Made by a program: the position numbers and the translations under genes
Part shown: piece by piece, positions 27,945 through 38,540 of the stretch
Numbering within the stretch: the first letter of the stretch is position 1
Layout: every line of letters starts with the position of its first letter
Notes under the pieces: generated by a model
Seen by the model: only the letters and a program-made list of their open reading frames with translations
Told to the model about the DNA's origin: nothing
Databases searched by the model: none
Source: Chionoecetes opilio
Taxonomy: Eukaryota > Arthropoda > Malacostraca > Decapoda > Majidae
Direction: 5' to 3'
DNA: 64,000 nt
Assembly: GCA_016584305.1 (NCBI GenBank)
Contig: JACEEZ010023511.1
Location: 121,536 to 185,535 of the forward strand

Positions 27945-28609
27945 ATAACGAAAATGCCGGTGGCGTGTGCAAAACCCACCCACATACACACACAAGTAAA
28001 GCTGAGTTAACATCCCACCCACACACACACAATTCCAGCTGAGTCAAACTCGATTGTGTTGCGATGGGGCCAAAATGACAATCACTTCACACTACATGAT
28101 AACACTACTTCGCACGACTTTAAGGCAGAATACTATCCCATGCACGCATGAAAGGCAGGAGGAGAATGAAAGGCAGGAGAGATAAAAAACCCATTGGGAA
28201 ACAGAAAAGAACAGCTTGATAAATAAAAGTGGTATAAGGCTAAGCTATACTCGCACTTGAGGAGTATATAGGCAAAAGTTACCTGCATGTGAAGAGTAGT
28301 GTCTCTGTCGAGGCTGGTCGACGATGTGTGGGACAGTGGCACTCGAGACTCCTAACAAACCCTTATACAATCAACATCATATTCCTGCTCACACTAACGC
28401 ATCAGATTCCTCTCACGAACTAGGCCGCCTTAATCTACATGCACCTTTATCATATCTTCGCTCCTCCTTCTGTACATAATATAACATGACATGGGAAGGG
28501 TAGTCCGATACACCCTATTTGCAAGTGTTTGTAGTTCGTGGAGCGATAAGTGATACCTACCATATATCTGCATTCTTCCATGACTGTATGCACAAGGGAG
28601 AGTGTTCAA

Positions 28610-28772
28610 TTCCTGTTCCTATGGTGGCTCTATATAAGGTGGGTTTTAATAAATATTCCCATGATTATATGAACGTCCCCTTCAATATTCCCATGCATTG
28701 AACGTTAGTTTCCTTCCATAGGAGTTAAAAGTTTCCTACTTTTTTTTGTCATTCTTCCATATAACTTACGCA

Positions 28773-28779
<7 letters not shown>
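28610..28779 (+). repeat. Unnamed dispersed repeat, copy 1
   Basis: About 170 bp homologous to 42928-43108: shared AATATTCCCATGCATTGA, GTTTCCTTCC, GTTTCCTACT and the end AACTTACGCATTTCACA. No coding sequence or termini that I can classify. Confidence 0.65.

Positions 28780-28832
<53 letters not shown>
28776..28832. repeat. (AC)n microsatellite
   Basis: About 57 bp of AC directly before the hAT 5' terminus at 28833. Confidence 0.97.
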
Positions 28833-28833
<1 letters not shown>

Positions 28834-29100
28834 AGAGATAGGCACTTCCGCAAACAGCAACTTCCGCAAATTGCGGTAGTCCGAATTCGTTTGCGGATTT
28901 GCGGAAGTGTAAATGTTTGCGGATTTGCGTTTGCGGAAGCACTTCCGCAAACGCAAACATGTCCGCAAACTCCCAATAGTTAGTATTCTCATGACGTCAC
29001 ACATCCGGGTATTTCGGGAGCGCGGCCATGTTGAGTGGCAAGCTTTGTAAACACAGCCGCAAACTAACAGGTAGAGTGAGCCATACTTGTCTTGTCTTGG
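28833..29100 (+). mobile_element. hAT transposon 5' end with TTTGCGGA subterminal repeats
   Basis: Starts CAGAGATAGGCACTTCCGCA, a CAGAG-type hAT terminus, after (AC)n. The octamer TTTGCGGA or its complement occurs many times within 28845-28975 in both orientations, as hAT transposase-binding sites do. The matching 3' terminus is not found, so the element is truncated, probably near the TA tract and HINE at 29.8 kb. Confidence 0.65.
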
Positions 29101-29389
29101 TGTCTTGGTGTTGTTTAGGGCTGCGAGGATCCCTTGGGGAACACTATGAGCCCTGGTGATGTCCTATGATGCTATCACAGGCGTGGTGGTTGACCTGTCT
29201 TCCTCAGGAAGGCACAGGTGAGGCGGAGGACAGCGTGTTGCCGTGAGGGGTGGACGTCTGCGCCGCCAGCAGGGTGGGCAGGTTAAAGGTGGTGACGGTC
29301 GGAGCGACCGTCCTTTGAAAGTCGCTCCTGGGCTCCTCAAAGGAGCCCAGGACCCACAGCTACAGAGGGCACCAACTATACCAGTCTCT

Positions 29390-29685
29390 CCAACAAGATG
29401 GGAAAAGAGCTTGAGAGTTGGTGCTTAGAGAAGCAGAGGAGCAAGGTGCTGGAGCAGGCCATGTTTCCCGCCCTTTCCCGTGCCGCCTGGGTAGATGTGT
29501 CTGTTAAGTACAACACGGCCATACCCAGCTCTGCAGCCGTGGAGAGACTGTTCTCCCAGGAGGCAGACATCATGAAGGCCAAAAGAGCGAGTCTGACCTC
29601 CGATAATTTTGAGAGATTGGTCTTCATGAAGGGGAACTTGGACCTGCTCAAGCTGGAATTGTCAATTGTCACCAGAGGTCTCTGA
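29390..29685 (+). pseudogene. hAT transposase C-terminal (hATC dimerisation) domain
   Basis: The open frame contains WVDVSVKYNTAIPSSAAVER followed by LFSQEADIMKAKRASLTSDN and NFERLVFMKGNLDLL, the hallmark of the hATC dimerisation domain. The catalytic DDE region is missing. With the CAGAG terminus at 28833 this is the remains of one internally deleted hAT element. The stop is at about 29683. Confidence 0.88.
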
Positions 29686-29779
29686 ATGAGGAGTCTGAGG
29701 TTAAAGGTCTGATAATATGATATCATATAAATAAAATTTGAAGTGTAGTGTACCTATACTAATTATTACTCCTTAGTTT

Positions 29780-29853
29780 GCACTTAAGTATATATATATT
29801 ATATATTTTAAATATATATATATATATTTTATATATATATATATATATATAAA

Positions 29854-29885
<32 letters not shown>

Positions 29886-29912
29886 TATATATCTATATAT
29901 TATTTTTATATA
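29780..29912. repeat. TA-rich tract
   Basis: Imperfect (TA)n with A-runs next to the HINE copy on the minus strand. Confidence 0.85.
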
Positions 29913-29914
29913 TT

Positions 29915-30540
29915 GTAATAATATAGCGAAAGTGTGTGTGGTGTATGTGTGTACGTGTGTCTGTGTGTGTGTGTGGGGTGTGTGTGTGTGTGTGGTATAG
30001 GTTCCGCCCCCCGTGGCGGAATCCCATCATATACCACATTTTTGGAATCAGGTTGACCAGGGAAGGTTTTAAGCCCACTTATGAGATGATCCGATCACTT
30101 TTTTTTTTTTTTTTTTAGCAGCCTATTAGCGATAATTGTAAAAAAAAGTGGGTTTCGAGAATTGAGGAAACCTTGATGTAGGGTGATGGGTAATGGGTGA
30201 GTGAATGGGTGGGGTGATGGGTAATGGGTGTGGGGTGATGGGTGAGTGAATGGGTGGGGGGTGATGGGTGAGGGAATAGATTGGGGGTGATGGGTAATGG
30301 GTGAGTGAATGGGTGTGTGGTGATGGGTAATGGGTGAGTGAATGGGTGGGGGGTGATTGGTAATGGGTGAGTGAATGGGCTGGGGGTGATGTGAATGGGT
30401 TGGCGTTAATACATACATTTCTACATCCATGATTTCAGGAAAGTTAGAAGGGGCTATCTGGAGAGTCTGTGTTTGGTGGGCCGAAGGCCCACCAATAGCC
30501 CTCCGCAGGAGCTAGCCAAAAAGTCCGCCCGGATAGTACT
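29915..30540 (-). mobile_element. HINE/DINE-1-like element, copy 4
   Basis: The same element on the minus strand: terminus TATAGCGAAAGTG at the low end, (GT)n, GTTCCGCCCCCCGTGGCG, A-tract complement, minisatellite, GGTGGGCC hairpin. The 5' end is deleted within the first hairpin (AGTCCGCCCGGATAGTACTA). Confidence 0.8.
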
Positions 30541-30555
30541 ATATATATGTATATA

Positions 30556-30633
<78 letters not shown>
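30541..30633. repeat. (TA)n microsatellite
   Basis: TA dinucleotide tract adjoining the left terminus of the composite transposon. Confidence 0.95.
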
Positions 30634-30635
<2 letters not shown>

Positions 30636-30829
30636 AGGGTGGCCCATAAACATAGGGCTATAATTTTTTATAATATGCTGCTCCACAAGGCTGGTTTGGT
30701 TACATATGACTACAAGACCCTACACGCAAAAAAAATAGAGATATGAGCATGTTTAGAGGTCCCAACAAACTTATGCATTACAATTCAAATATGTTTTCTG
30801 CCTTATTGTGTTATATTTATTACAATTAA

Positions 30830-31963
30830 TACAAAATGCTTCATTGTTTTTTTTGTTTTTTACATCACAAGGAACTGGCCAAGGGCACAACAAAATGGGT
30901 AACACAAAGCCCGCTTAGTTGCCAGTCCCTATAAAGAAGACAGTAAGACAATAAAATAAAAACAAAGGGGTAGGCCAATTTAGTTCGGGAGGTGTCTTGT
31001 TACTCTTCTTTTGAAAAGATTTAAGTCATAGGAAAGTGAAAAATTAGAAACAGGAAGAGAGTTCCAGAGTTTACCAGTGAAAGGTATGAAAGAGTAAAGA
31101 TACTGATTAACTCTTGCATTAGGAAGATGGACAGAATAGGGATGAGAATGAGTAGAAAGTCTTGTGCAGCGAGGCCGCGGGAGGGGGGGAGGCATGCAGT
31201 TAGCAAGTTCAGAAGAGCAGTGAGCATGAAAATAACGGTAGAAGAGAGCAAGAGAAGCAACATTGCGGCGGTGATTTAAAGATTGAAGACAGTCAGTCAG
31301 AGGAGAGGAGTTGATGAGACAAAAAGCTTTTGACTCAACCCTGTTTAGGAGAGCTGTATGAGTGGATCCTCCCCAAACATGTGAGACATACTCCATACAT
31401 GGGCGGATAAGGCCCCTGTAGAGAGCAAGCAATTGGGAGGGAAAAAAAAAAGGACGCAAGACGCCACAGCTCACCTAACTTCTTAGAAGCTGTTTTAGCA
31501 AGAGATGAGATGTGAGATTTCCAGTTCAGATTTTTAGTAAAGGATAGTTCTAGAATGTTCATTGTAGAAGAAGGAGACAGATGAGTGTCATTGAAGAAGA
31601 GGGGATAGTTATCTAGTAGGTTTTGTCGAGTAGATAGGTGAAGAAGTTGGGTTTTTGAGGCATTGAACAAAACAAGGTTTGCTTTGCCCCAATCAGAAAT
31701 TATAGAAAGATCAGAAGTTAGGCGCTCGGTGGCATCTCTCCGTGAATCACTTAGTTCCTGTTGAGTTGGACGTCTAATAAACGACGTTGAAAAATGCAGG
31801 GTAGAATCATCAGCGTAGGAGTGGATAGGGCTTTGAGTTAGACTTAGAAGATCATTAATAAATAATAGAAAGAGAGTGGGTGATAGGACAGAACCCTGGG
31901 GAACACCACTATTGATAGATTTAGGAGAAGAACAATGTCCGTCTACAGTAGCTGCAATAGAAC
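30830..31963 (-). pseudogene. Jockey-like LINE, 3' half
   Basis: Reverse transcriptase continued from 36.8-37.6 kb: [20 protein letters not shown], catalytic YADDSTLHFS, then the C-terminal region with LYRGLIRPCMEYVSHVWGG and GKLWNSLPVSNFSLSYDLN, ending near 30980, followed by a 3' UTR-like stretch. One frame change lies near 31.4 kb. The style is that of jockey/BS-type LINEs of crustaceans; the clade is inferred. The outer 3' end (about 30830) is approximate. Confidence 0.8.
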
Positions 31964-31968
31964 GGTTT
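31964..31968. repeat. Target-site duplication GGTTT (left)
   Basis: GGTTT directly before the TG of the left LTR; the same five bases follow the right LTR at 36830-36834. Confidence 0.9.
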
Positions 31969-32145
31969 TGGTGGGGTTGGAACACAGAAGGGCTGGGTGC
32001 GCGCCGTGATGTTTATTGGAGACTTAACCTCTAATTACAGAGAGCTGACAGGACGACTGGTCACTGCCTCGCCGGAGTCACAACTGCCCGCCTCGGGTGA
32101 CACTGAGATGTGGCGGGAAGATGAGGGTTGCCACACACCCCCACA
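31969..32145 (-). mobile_element. Gypsy 3' LTR (177 bp)
   Basis: 177 bp, starts TGGTGGGGTT and ends CCCCCACA in plus orientation. Differs from 36653-36829 at a single base by eye (GGGTGCG against GGGGGCG). Confidence 0.95.
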
Positions 32146-32162
32146 CTCCCCCCCCAATTACA
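32146..32162 (-). other. Polypurine tract of the Gypsy element
   Basis: On the minus strand AATTGGGGGGGGAGTG abuts the 3' LTR, as expected for the plus-strand primer of reverse transcription. Confidence 0.7.
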
Positions 32163-32258
32163 CAAATAGCTCACCGTGGGCGGTGTAATGAAAAAACAGA
32201 AACATTTGAAAAAGAGTGAACCGAGGGATACAAACAAATTTTGTGATATGTGTGGCAC

Positions 32259-35200
32259 TCAGTGTGTTGCCTGAGGGGTGGCGTTACCTAACACGTAGTC
32301 CAGCAGGTGGCGTGGTGCCTGTCTGTGGCGTTGAGGCCTTCCTTGGCTGGGCGGGGTGGCGCCAGGCATCGCTGTTGTCCCGTCGTAGTGCGCCTGAACG
32401 CATGTGAGAGGGCGCAGGTGGCGCCGGTTCCTGATGGTGGTGCGCCCACTGCCGTCCAGCCGCACCAAGTACTGCCTGGGTGCCGTAGTCTCCAGGACAG
32501 TGCCTGCGCGATCCCAGCGCCCACTGCCGGGGTTTAGGATGCGGGTCCGTAGGCCGGGCGTGAGGGGCTCGAGGTTGTGGGCTGTTTGGTCATGCCGGAA
32601 GCTGCACTGTCCCCAGAGCGGGCCATGGCCCGTTCGCGCTCCCGCAGCAGCCACGCCCATCGCCGCTCACCTCATAGAGCGACGCGTCCACAGGTATGGC
32701 GTCCCGCAGCTGACGTCCTGTGATCAGCTGGGCTGGGGAGGCTTCAGAGCCCTGCGGGGGGTGTTGAGGTACTGCATGATGGCCCATGCAGCGGCGTCGG
32801 TGTCCAGGGAGCCGTTCCGGCCAGTGTTGCCGCGTAGTAACCTCTTGGCAACACTTGACTGCCGCCTCTGCGCGGCCGTTAGACTGGGGGTAATGTGCTG
32901 ATGAGACCCTCAGCCGCACACGCCAGGTGTCGAGGAAGCCCCTGGATTCCTGGCTGGTGAGGTTCGTTCCCCATCGCACGACAGCTCCTCTGGGATGCCG
33001 AAGCGCTTGAACCATCGTCGGAACACCGTGATGAGGCGTGCACTGGTGGCGTCGCCTGACAGGTGCTCCACTTCGAGCCATCCCGAGAGCCTGTCAGCGA
33101 CGGCGATATAGGGTGTGGCCGTCCAGTTGAAATAAATCAGCCACCACTTGCTGGAATGGGTACTGCGGGGGCGGGGTGGGCAAGAGGGTTTTCTGCGGGG
33201 CTGGAGGGGGCGTGCGTATCGCATACCGCACATTGGCGCCTCTTCTGCTCCACCTCCGCGTCAATCCCTGGCCAGTAGACTGACTGCCTCGCCCTGCGTA
33301 GCATTGAGTCCCTGCCTTGGTGCCCCGCATGAAGGTTCGCGAGGACTGCACGCCTCAGGGCCGCAGGTATGACCAGCCGCGGGTGTTTCTCGTCACAGGT
33401 GTAAAGGACGATGTTCCTTTGGCAGGAGAGGTGGCGCCGCATCTTGAAGTACTGGCGGAGGGCGAGCGGCTCCCAGGTCCTTTCGTTCAGCCCAGCCGTT
33501 ATTGGCTACGCATTCCCGCAAGAGCCGGTACTCCTCGTCCCGTGCAGCCTCTTCCTCCACTTGATAAAGGTCCACCACATGCCCCACCTCGTCCTCGGCT
33601 GCCGCGGCCGTGGCTGCGGTCATGGCTGCGCATACCAGCTCTTCATCGTCTTCGTCCGATCCTTCTGGCCCACCTGACAGGATCGGGTAGCGCGACAAGG
33701 CGTCTGCCGCGCAGTTAGTGTCGCCCTTCAGGTACTTGATGCGGAAGGTGAACATTAGCGTCTTCTCTTTTAGGTTGAGGATCCGGGGTTGGCTATGTCC
33801 TTTAGTTTCCTTGTCTCCGAAAATCCTTGTAAGGGCCTTGTGGTCTGTGACGAGCGTGAGGTTTTTGCAGCCAAGGAGGAAGGAGGCGTGCCTTCTTTAG
33901 GCACCAGGCGATGGCAAGCGCTTCTCCCTCGAGGGTACTGTAGTTCCTCTCGGCCGCTGTGAGATGTCGGCTGCCACAGAGCACAAGTTTTCCACCCGCC
34001 AGGGCAGCATAGCGGCGACTTCTCCGAGACACACTCGCAGTACTGCTGCAGGACAAGGAAGCCAATACCCTGGCGACTGTAGTCAGTGAGGACTGCTGTA
34101 GGGCGCGACACATCATAGAAGCGCAGTCCCTCGGCCGCCAATCGCCCAATAGTGTCTTTGGCGGAGGTGAAGAGCGCCTCCAACTGCTTGTCCCAGTACA
34201 CTGCTTCCCACCCGGTTTCTTGAGTAGCTCCCTGAAGGGCTCCATGACAGGGGCGACCGCCAGGAAGGGCGCGACCTGGTTGACGAGGCCGAACCATGAC
34301 CGCACGTCAGTCAGGGTGGGCTGGGCGGGCATCTTGAAGTCGGTTATGCTGTTGACGAGGTCGCGGCTTGGCTGGTACCCTTCCCAGCCCAGGAGGTAGC
34401 CGGCAAAGGTGACGCTCCTCCTGCAGAAGCGGAACTTGTCAGGTCGCAGGGGACACCGCTCTCCATGCACCTCTGGAGAAAATTGTATGTGTGCCAGAAG
34501 GCGTCGCTGACGCTGCTGTCGTGAGTAGTGTGTCGTCCACGCACTTGAGCTTCCTGGGCACGTCGGTGATGGTGTCGTCAAAACGCTTTGTGAACGCGTC
34601 CTGCGAAGCGCAGTGGCCCATGGGGGTGCGGCGGTACCGGTAGCGCCCCCAGGGGGTGGATGAATGTTGTGAGCTTGCGGCTCTCCTCGTCGAGGGGGAC
34701 CTGGTGGTAGCCCGAGTATGCGTCCGCTACGGTCTTAAATGTATGTTTGGGCACGCTAGAGACGAGATCGAAGGGCGGTCTGGTGTGGTGTGTCTCTCTG
34801 AGCTCGCACGGTTAAGGCGCTGAAAGTCGACCGTGCGACGGGGCCTTCCGTCCTTTTTTGGCACTACCACCATTCTGGAGCACCATTCGGTGGGCTCGCC
34901 TGCGGGCACCGCCTCGATGATGCCCTTGTCAACATCGTCGTCCAGCTGTCGTCGTACCTCGTCAAAGAAGTGGAGCGGAACTGAGGCTGGGACGTGGACT
35001 GCGTGGGGCGTGTGTCGGGCCGTAGGTGGACGTGGTGAGGCGGACCGCTCATCTCTGGTAGCGGCGTGCGTCCCATGGCAAACACAGTGCGCCCGAAGTG
35101 CTCCAAGAACCATTTCTCGAGGCGATCGACGTTCTCCTCTACAAGTTCGTGAGGTGGCGATTCCGGGCGACGTGGGTCTTGTGGGGTGTCTGGTGGCTCC

Positions 35201-35520
35201 ACAGCACACACACTGGTGGTGAAAGGGGGCGCGGGAAGGTGTGATGGACCAGGCGAAGGGCCTTGCATGCCTTGAGCGATAGGTAGAGTTGCTGCACGCC
35301 TTCGGCTATGTAGATGCACTCTGTGGTGGAGACAGTCCCCACGGAGACTGACAGGTGATGGTTCCCAGGAGTCGCATGCTGCCCCCGGCAACGTGGGTGA
35401 CTGCCGTGGGTGTAGCCTGGAGCTGACGTTGGGATATGCCGAGGTCCCCCAACAGTAGGCGACCCGCCACAGACACTTGCGCCCCAGTGTCCGCCACTGC
35501 TGTGTAGGGACACGTGGCGC
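32259..35520 (-). pseudogene. Gypsy pol: protease, RT, RNase H, integrase (frames broken)
   Basis: Ty3/Gypsy order on the minus strand. Aspartic protease YTAVADTGAQVSVAG (Asp at about 35491). Reverse transcriptase with WCSRMVVVPKKDGRPRRTVD at about 34.88 kb and a catalytic VDD box near 34.54 kb. RNase H around LTDYSRQGIGFLVLQQY at about 34.09 kb. Integrase zinc region (HAGHQ...CAVC, about 33.33-33.22 kb), a core with VADRLSGWLEVE and SSAHYPQSNGRAEAAVK, and the C-terminal RQYLVRLDGSGRTTIRNRRH typical of Gypsy integrases. Successive pieces lie in different frames, so no intact polyprotein is present. No envelope gene is seen; the space between the end of pol and the LTR is about 110 bp. Confidence 0.9.
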
Positions 35521-35639
35521 GAGGGCGTGAGCAGCTGATCACCACGGGCAGCGACGCCGCCATCTCCACTCCTCCAACGATCACTGCCACCGGAGGTAGG
35601 GGTGAAGTTCGAATGATGGGTGGGCGGACGAGCGCCGCC

Positions 35640-36653
35640 CTGGGGGGTGAGGCCGGACACAGGCGCCAGAAGTGCCCCTTCTGGCCGCAACAACGGCATG
35701 TCGCTGCAAACGCTCTGCACTGACGCCCACCTGTACACTCAGATTCCACCGCATGCTGGGCACCGCCTGCGTCCCCGCCGGACTCCGTCTTGGCGGGTTT
35801 TTCCTTGTCCGCTAAGCCGGCGCGCGGGGCCCGCTGCCGCCACCTCGTGGTGTGGAGCCATGACGGGCGGGGTTAGTGTGTCACCGACCCCCACACTGGC
35901 TACGTAGCTCGAAGGTTGGTCACTCGCCTTTTCCGCGGCCTCAAAAATTTCACACACGCGAAACTATTTCACTGAATGACTCGAGGCGTGGGAAGCAACG
36001 CAACACCCCCGCTTTCATGTTGCGATCACGTAGCCCCATCACTATTTTCTTGCTGAGCATGTACTCCTCTAAGGGGCACTGGCACTCAGGACACCTAAAG
36101 CCGCACTCATTCGCTTTGGCGCGGCACTGGGAGATATATGCACACACACTGTCACTCGATGCCTGTGCTAGAGAGAAGAATTCCGCCCACGCTCCGATAA
36201 TACAGCGTGTACCGATCACCACGCTTCTCACAACGTCGATTGCCTCCGTGGTTGAGAGTTGCCTGAACACTTGCTTGCCCAGGCGCGCGTCAATGCGCTG
36301 TTGCACCTCTGTGTTACAAAGGAGGCGTACATAAGGTGCCGCTGTGGGTGCCGCCCAACCGCAGATGCTGCTGTAGTCCTCTACGCTGGTGGCCCACGCC
36401 TCAAACGTTGCCGGCGACATGCCCACGGTCGCTCCCCTGGTCCTGGAGGAGGTGGTGGGCGATGCTGCCGGGTCGTTGGCCAGAGTTGCTGCTGAGTGGC
36501 TGGTGTGATGTCGGGGCTTGGTGTATAACGCGTGGCGTTGTGGTATGGCGGCAAGTTGGACCACGCGGCTCTTTCCGCGCGCCCGCTACCTGCCGGAGGC
36601 GTCTCTACGCCGCCCATGCCTTCCTCCATGAGCCCCTGAAGATACTGCGCCAT
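35640..36653 (-). pseudogene. Gypsy gag (capsid and CCHC nucleocapsid), frames broken
   Basis: The first ATG (36653-36651) uses the last base of the 5' LTR as its A: MAQYLQGLMEEGMGG. The capsid-like region runs from about 36.42 to 35.95 kb (TFEAWATSVEDYSSICGW, VMGLRDRNMKAGVLRC) in another frame. A zinc knuckle CRCCGQKGHFWRLC (Cys-x2-Cys-x4-His-x4-Cys) lies at 35698-35657 in a third frame. At least three frame changes are needed. The minus-strand TGG next to the LTR fits a primer-binding site, which would overlap the gag start. Confidence 0.82.
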
Positions 36654-36829
36654 GGTGGGGTTGGAACACAGAAGGGCTGGGGGCGCGCCGTGATGTTTAT
36701 TGGAGACTTAACCTCTAATTACAGAGAGCTGACAGGACGACTGGTCACTGCCTCGCCGGAGTCACAACTGCCCGCCTCGGGTGACACTGAGATGTGGCGG
36801 GAAGATGAGGGTTGCCACACACCCCCACA
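36653..36829 (-). mobile_element. Gypsy 5' LTR (177 bp)
   Basis: 177 bp, TG...CA ends, followed by the target duplication GGTTT at 36830-36834. Almost identical to the other LTR, so the insertion is recent. Confidence 0.95.
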
Positions 36830-36834
36830 GGTTT

Positions 36835-37590
36835 GAAAGGAAACTTAAAATGAAGGTACAGAGAGAAGGATAGAAACCGAATGAGCGTAGTTTGGAAATT
36901 AAGATTTTGTGCCAGACCTATCAAAAGCTTTTGATATGTCAAGGGCAACAGCAAAAGTTTCACCGAAACCCCTAAAGGAGGATGACCAAGATTCAGTTAG
37001 GAAAGCTAGAAGATCGCCAGTAGATCGCCCTTTACGGAAACCGTACTGACGATCAGATAGAACATTGTGAGCAGATAGATGCTTAAAAATCTTCTTATTA
37101 AGTATAGATTCAAAAACTTTAGAAAGGCAGGAAGTCAAAGCTATAGGACGGTAGTTTGAAGGATTAGAACGGTCACCCTTCTTAGGAACAGGTTGGATGT
37201 GAGCAAACTTCCAGCAAGAAGGAAAGGTGGAAGTAGATAGACAAAGACGGAAAAGTTTGACCAGGCAAGGTGCAAGCACAGAAACACAGTTTTTGAGAAC
37301 AATAGGAGGGACTCCGTCAGGACCGTAAGCCTTCCGAGGATCTAGGCCAGAAAGGGCAAAGAAAACATCATTCCGAAGGATCTTAATGACAGGCATAATA
37401 TAGTCAGAGGGTGGAGGAGAAGGAGGAACAAGCCCTTCATCAGCCAGAGTGATGTTATTGGTATACATAATGGCAACAACGAGGAGCTCACCAGACATTT
37501 GGCTCCTAGGCAAGGCTGAGAAGGATACCCTGGGCTCTGGGCTGCCTACAAATTGAAAAATTCTCCGAAAATTCATGTTTAACCATCAAG
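36835..37590 (-). pseudogene. Jockey-like LINE, 5' part of reverse transcriptase
   Basis: N-terminal RT blocks: YGPDGVPPIVLKNCVSVLAP, KFAHIQPVPKKGDRSNPSNY, RPIALTSCLSKVFE, QYGFRKGRSTGDLLAFL and VALDISKAFDR. The frame then drifts just before the Gypsy insertion and resumes at 31.96 kb. No endonuclease domain, so the LINE is 5'-truncated where it meets the DNA transposon (about 37.59 kb). Confidence 0.85.
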
Positions 37591-37599
37591 AAAATGGAC

Positions 37600-38540
37600 T
37601 CACAGTTAGTGGAAGCGCTAAGGCAACAACAATAAATGCGACAGTTGTTGTCTGGGATAAGGCCAGTATTCCGACCCAACGGGTTGATTCATACATACGA
37701 AACATGATGATGATGAAACAGGAATACATGAGGCATACGAAAACTCTGTAAACTTTATGCCCAGTACTGTTCAGTGAAGGCTCACCGATTGACGTTGAAA
37801 GATGGATGCCGAGTCAGGGAGGAGCCGTTTAAAGCAGACCTCGATGAGCTCTTCGATTTCTCACGAAAAGAGGGTCCCTTATCATGTCTGGAATTGACAT
37901 GTCCTTAACGCACATGGAGTGTCGCAAGCACAAAAAGATTAAGCAGGAAATTGCTCGAAAGGAGAAGCATGCATTTACAATGTATGCCCACAAGGCTGGG
38001 CTGGTTGTAGGATCCGATTCACCTGGGAAATGAGAGTACTAGCAGTTCATGTGCCTCATCAGAAGATGACTTTCATCCTCCACGAATTTCAAGAAAATCT
38101 CAACCTAGGATGCAGAAGAAGAGAATTGTGACCAATGAAGTGGCAGCATCCCTCGACCGAGTGAAAGTAATTTACAGCAGTGTAATTCGTTATTGGTTCT
38201 GTGTCACAAACACTTGGATATAACCAAACTGATGTGTCACTGTCTCGGAACACGATTAGGCGATCTCGGATGTTTGCACGGAAGGAGTTGGCAACTATTG
38301 AAAAACTTGCATTTTCACCAGATAATCTACTGCTTCTTCACTGGGACGGTAAATTGCTTCCAGATATAGCAGGCAGCAATGAGCTTGTGGATCGTGTTGC
38401 AATATTGGTCATTGGTGGCAAGACGGAGCAACTACTTGCTGTACCCCAAGATTGGCCGTGGCACTGGAAAGGAGCAAAGCAATGCCTGTCTTCATGCACT
38501 GGATGACTGGAACCTAAAGTTCATGGTTCAGGGAATAGTC
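37600..38540 (+). pseudogene. DDE-like protein of the composite transposon, N-terminal part
   Basis: Broken frames encode VWDKASIPTQRVDSYI, later SGIDMSLTHMECRKHKKIKQ and EIARKEKHAFTMYAHKAGLV, then LLLLHWDGKLLPDI with Asp at about 38345. I recognise the style of a protein family common as uncharacterised proteins in invertebrate genomes (HWDGKLLPDI ... FDTTASNTG ... ACRHH..E), but I have no firm superfamily name. The reading breaks at 38.5 kb at the CR1-like LINE and resumes at 40.53 kb. Confidence 0.6.

Noticed and set aside
32259..36653. Endogenous retrovirus with envelope
   Set aside because: After the integrase C-terminus only about 110 bp remain before the LTR, so there is no room for an envelope gene. 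The gene order is that of an envelope-less Ty3/Gypsy element.
35876..36836. Plus-strand open frames opposite Gypsy gag
   Set aside because: Antisense shadows of GC-rich coding sequence; the minus-strand frames carry the capsid and CCHC motifs.
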